Origin: Thiobacillus sp. | GTDB taxonomy: Bacteria; Pseudomonadota; Gammaproteobacteria; Burkholderiales; Thiobacillaceae | Assembly: GCA_016124745.1 (NCBI GenBank) | Contig: WGNC01000025.1 | Location: 1 to 64,000, forward strand | Direction: 5' to 3' | DNA length: 64,000 nucleotides | Shown: positions 61,242 to 64,000 of the stretch, one piece after another | Position numbering within the stretch: the stretch's first letter is position 1 | Layout of the letters: each line of letters opens with the position of its first letter | Made by a program: the position numbers and the translations under genes | Notes under the pieces: model-generated | What the model saw: only the letters and a program-made list of their open reading frames with translations | The model's database searches: none | Told to the model about the DNA's origin: nothing

Positions 61242-61616
61242 CTAGAACTGCCCGGTGCGCAGCAGCACCAGCGTACAGGCCTGTTCGTGGGCGATGCCGG
61301 CCTGGTCCAGGCGCGCTTCGAGTTCCGGGCTTTCGCTGCCGGGGTTGAAGATGACGCGCCCAGGGCGGAGCTGGACGATCGCTTCGGCGATGGCGCTGGA
61401 CCGTTCCGGGCCGATGTATAGGGTGAGCGTGTCCACCGCGCCGGCGATCTTGCTCAGGGCGTGAACGACCTGCAGGCCCTCGACCTCGTCGAGCCTGGGG
61501 TGGACCGGGATCACCTCATGGCCATGTTCCTGCAGCAGGCGTATGGCCTGATTGGAGTAACGCTCGGGCTTGTGGCTGGCACCCATGACGACGACACGTT
61601 TTCTGTTATGGCTCAT
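61242..61616 (-). CDS. CoA-binding-domain protein (YccU type)
   Basis: A 124-residue Rossmann-fold protein with VVVMGASHKPERYSNQAI as the nucleotide loop (about residues 8-25) and a second beta-alpha half containing PGRVIFNPGSES. Proteins of this family bind CoA or similar nucleotides; no enzymatic role is known. Starts at ATG 61616. Confidence 0.85.
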   Translation of the reverse strand: MSHNRKRVVVMGASHKPERYSNQAIRLLQEHGHEVIPVHPRLDEVEGLQVVHALSKIAGAVDTLTLYIGPERSSAIAEAIVQLRPGRVIFNPGSESPELEARLDQAGIAHEQACTLVLLRTGQF

Positions 61617-61770
61617 GCTGTTCTGCTTTGAGTGTGGGGATCAGGGAGTCAGCTTCGAATTGTTTTCGGATCAATCGATTTCCGCAACTCGAGAAAACAA
61701 TGGCAAACGGAAAATCGAAGCCAAGCCTTTTGATCCCTGAGGGTCGATGGCCTCCACCCGCAGGCGCCAT

Positions 61771-62196
61771 TCACTCTGTCTTGGCCGGTGTCCAGGAATG
61801 AGCGTAAAAGCCGTTCTCAAGATCGTAGTCGAAGTAGTAATTGCCCTCCTTGGCGCGGAAGACGGCGAAGCAGGTCATGTCCGTGCCCTTTTTTTTGCGA
61901 ACGTCGAGGCAGTAGGCATTCTTTCCTTCATCGAAGCGCCATGAGCCACTAAAGTCCTGAAAGGCCTTGCGCTCGTAACTGCCATCCGGCTTGAAGGTTC
62001 TTGTGCTCTTTCCCTTCGTTCCCTTGGTATCGTGGGTCCCGGGTATGAAGGCCTTGAGGTCCTCCACGCTCAGGCGTTGCAGTCCTTGGCCCTCCGCCTC
62101 CTTCAGATTCACGGGGGGTTCCGGAAACCCGCCTTGTGCCAGGACCGAGGTGGCCGCAAACAGGGAGAGAATGAGTGCATGGCGTGCGAAGGGCAT
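61771..62196 (-). CDS. Small secreted protein, unknown function
   Basis: A 141-residue protein with a signal peptide (cleavage after SVLA). The mature part holds STRTFKPDGSYERKAF, a beta-rich core with FSGSWRFDEGKNAYCLDV, and two cysteines that may form a disulfide. It looks like a small periplasmic beta-barrel or lipocalin-like protein. It stands alone on the minus strand. Confidence 0.65.
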   Translation of the reverse strand: MPFARHALILSLFAATSVLAQGGFPEPPVNLKEAEGQGLQRLSVEDLKAFIPGTHDTKGTKGKSTRTFKPDGSYERKAFQDFSGSWRFDEGKNAYCLDVRKKKGTDMTCFAVFRAKEGNYYFDYDLENGFYAHSWTPAKTE

Positions 62197-62440
62197 GGAG
62201 TTACTCCTTGATGAAAAAAAGCCAATCGAGACAGTCTTATCAAGGCCAGATCGCTGACTTGGCCTTCATCTTCTCTGTATAGATCATTGCGGACATATAG
62301 GATCGGACACCTCAATGCCATGTCGTTTCGAGACAGATCCTGCTAATTCGAGCAGAAGCACCCAAAGATTGGATGGCCCCGCATGCCCGCAGTTGTTCCA
62401 AGAGAATCCCGCGCCGGCAACGCGGTGACGCACCAACGCC
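62197..62440. other. Intergenic spacer
   Basis: 244 bases between same-strand minus genes. No gene or clear regulatory motif was found. Confidence 0.35.
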
Positions 62441-63097
62441 TCAAGCCCAGCGCACCACCTGTTCCATCGCCTGGCGTGTCTTCACCGGCTGCGGGTTGAC
62501 GCGGTAGCCGAATGCGACCATGACGGCGAGGCCGAAGCGTCCGTCTTCCAGCAGGCCGGCCTCATGCAGCACAGCCTCGGCGTTGGCCTCGTTGAAGCCT
62601 TCGATGGGGCAGGAGTCGATGTCGATCAGGGCTGCGGCGGTCATCATGTTGGCCAGCGCGATGTAGGCCTGGCGGCAACTCCAGTCGAACAGGGCGCGCG
62701 GTTCCTGCAGACGGAAGTCGGTTTCCATGAATTGCGGGTAGAACCTGTGGCGGCGGGCGATGGCCTCGTCGGACAGCTTCTGCACGTCGCGCATGAAGTT
62801 TTCCGTGTAGTCGGACCCGGGGCGCATGTCCTCCTTGCGCGCGAGGACGGCGATGACGTGGCTGGCGGTCGGGAACTGGCCCTGCGCGCCCCAGCTGACG
62901 GCGCGCAGTTTTTCGCGCAGGGCCACGTCCTGCACAACGAGGAAGCGCCAGGGTTCGAAGCCGAAGGAACTGGGCGACAGCCGGCCCGCTTCAAGGATGA
63001 GGCGGAAGTCGTCGTCTGGAATCTTGCGCGCCGGGTCGAAGGTCTTGCAGGCATGGCGGAAGTGGAAGGCATGCAGGAGGGCTTGCTTGTCGATCAT
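62441..63097 (-). CDS. NAD(P)H nitroreductase, NfsB type
   Basis: A 218-residue FMN enzyme that reduces nitroaromatics and quinones. The FRHACKTFDPARKI start, the SPSSFGFEPWRFLVVQD segment and the SCPIEGFNEANAEAV block are the usual FMN-contact regions. The ATG at 63097 with GGAAG upstream gives the family length; a longer frame to 63232 would add an unrelated leader. Confidence 0.9.
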   Translation of the reverse strand: MIDKQALLHAFHFRHACKTFDPARKIPDDDFRLILEAGRLSPSSFGFEPWRFLVVQDVALREKLRAVSWGAQGQFPTASHVIAVLARKEDMRPGSDYTENFMRDVQKLSDEAIARRHRFYPQFMETDFRLQEPRALFDWSCRQAYIALANMMTAAALIDIDSCPIEGFNEANAEAVLHEAGLLEDGRFGLAVMVAFGYRVNPQPVKTRQAMEQVVRWA

Positions 63098-63312
63098 GGC
63101 GTAAGTCTTCCGGTTCGGGATGGATAAATTGTAATGGAGGCCGGGCCAGGGTTTCCTCGAAGAAGCCTTTGCAACAGGAGGGTGGTTTCGGCCCCTGTTT
63201 CGGAGTAGAAAAGCGGGCAGGGCGCCGGACATCCCTGATGTTTTTCACCCGTGGGAATCAAGGGTGCCAGGCGCGTTTCAATCCGGTCATGCATGCAGAA
63301 GGAGACCCCAAG

Positions 63313-63507
63313 ATGTCAGGCATCACCCCCTACCGCACCTTGCACGATATCGCGCGCGCCGCGCCGGGCCTGACCAGGCGTGCGGAAATCGAGGCGGCGC
63401 TCGACGAGCTGGAATATCTTTTCGAGGTGATTCCGCCCGAGCTGCAGGAATACGCCGAGCCGGTGATCGCGTCCTTGCGCGACAAGCTGGCGGCGGCGAC
63501 GGACTGA
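63313..63507 (+). CDS. Small helical protein
   Basis: A 64-residue soluble protein, acidic and helical (AEIEAALDELEYLFEVI, then VIASLRDKLAAA). GGAGA lies 9 bases before the ATG, and it is followed 21 bp later by the cupin gene in the same direction. I do not recognise a family; function unknown. Confidence 0.6.
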   Translation: MSGITPYRTLHDIARAAPGLTRRAEIEAALDELEYLFEVIPPELQEYAEPVIASLRDKLAAATD

Positions 63508-63528
63508 GCATGCTTCAACGGGTCCGGA

Positions 63529-64000
63529 ATGTGCGGAAGGGTGGGTGCGGCGATAAACACTGATCTGAGTGCCCGCGTCGTCGTCGACACGCAATCGACG
63601 GAATGGCTGGTGGCGAGCGTGGCGGGGGAGAAGTGCAAGCTGCTCGCCGGCGATGGTGCTGCAGCGGGCACGACCCGCATGCTGAAGTGTGCGCCCGGGT
63701 GTGCGCTCGACTCACCCACGCGCGGCATGGGTGAGGAAATCCTGGTGCTGGAAGGTGTGCTGGCCGATGCGCGGACAGAGTATTCGGCGGGGGCGTACCT
63801 GCGCAATCCGCCGGGCGCGCCCGGATCGCTGCGCAGCGATCGGGGCTGCGTGATGTTCGTCAAACGCTACCCGTTCGAGCCGACGGATACCGCTGTCGTG
63901 CGCATCGATACGGCGAACACGCCCTGGCGCCAGGGCCTGATACCTGGCCTGAGCGTCATGCCCTTGCATGAGCATCAGTACGAACATATCGCGCTGGTTC
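63529..64000 (+). CDS. ChrR-like double-cupin protein, N-terminal part
   Basis: An open frame of 157 codons that runs off the window. The first cupin contains GEEILVLEGVLADA and LRNPPGAPGSLRSDRGCVMFVKRY; the second begins PGLSVMPLHEHQYEHIALV with the metal-binding His-x-His. This matches the ChrR-type anti-sigma cupin pair, in which the cupin senses oxidative stress. In the first cupin the usual H-x-H is replaced by S-P-T-R-G-M, so it may not bind metal. An alternative GTG start lies at 63541. Confidence 0.78.
   Translation, partial: MCGRVGAAINTDLSARVVVDTQSTEWLVASVAGEKCKLLAGDGAAAGTTRMLKCAPGCALDSPTRGMGEEILVLEGVLADARTEYSAGAYLRNPPGAPGSLRSDRGCVMFVKRYPFEPTDTAVVRIDTANTPWRQGLIPGLSVMPLHEHQYEHIALV

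Overview
The window is high-GC, gene-dense bacterial chromosome. I read it as a betaproteobacterium, probably a chemolithoautotroph close to Thiobacillus and relatives. The reasons are the ilvB-ilvH-ilvC-psd-pssA-leuA gene order typical of Betaproteobacteria, a phosphoribulokinase for the Calvin cycle, a cluster of DUF2173-like proteins of a kind I associate with sulfur oxidisers, and a pyruvate:ferredoxin oxidoreductase set. The species call is inference; no rRNA gene is present.

Layout. 1-2.3 kb: 3' end of clpB, a Na+/H+ antiporter, and a minus-strand unit tRNA-Ala(GGC) / 61-aa membrane protein / tRNA-Glu(TTC). 2.35-5.2 kb: minus-strand GlcD-like oxidase, SseB-like protein, an unknown protein and an RDD membrane protein. 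5.3-6.4 kb: three small tandem paralogues. 6.9-13.4 kb: branched-chain amino acid and phospholipid genes, with a 7-mer repeat array before psd and a possible leucine leader peptide before leuA. 13.6-17.2 kb: a 1174-aa candidate PPi-type PEP carboxykinase. 17.4-24 kb: asparagine synthetase, HNH protein, PsiF protein, GGDEF-EAL protein, phosphofructokinase. 24.7-29.2 kb: porG-porA-porB plus an iron-sulfur/FAD oxidoreductase. 29.2-32.8 kb: minus-strand membrane protein, WrbA, PilZ-like protein, PurU. 33-37.8 kb: exbB-exbD-TonB-like-Sel1 operon. 38.2-42.9 kb: class Ia nrdA and nrdB separated by a repeat-rich insert. 42.9-47 kb: a compact defence-like island (DUF262, HEPN, DNA methyltransferase, PaeR7I-type endonuclease, small membrane protein). 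47.1-51.4 kb: prk, a Gln/Arg-rich lipoprotein and a lipase-like hydrolase; a shared hairpin repeat flanks prk and the lipoprotein gene. 51.5-64 kb: mixed small genes, a frameshifted methyltransferase, a divergent MBL/TetR pair, an RlmN-like enzyme, a zinc-ribbon membrane protein, tex, a CoA-binding protein, a nitroreductase and a truncated ChrR-like cupin.

How the genes fit together. Acetolactate synthase, IlvC and LeuA draw on pyruvate. The por set interconverts pyruvate and acetyl-CoA with ferredoxin. The PEPCK candidate and the phosphofructokinase sit at the PEP and fructose-phosphate nodes and may both relate to pyrophosphate use. The exb/TonB operon is an envelope-energising system. The lower-GC DUF262-HEPN pair followed directly by a type II restriction-modification pair is the best candidate for an incompletely described system. 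Repeats (REP-like palindromes, hairpin pairs, 7-mer arrays, direct repeats) are unusually common in the intergenic spaces.
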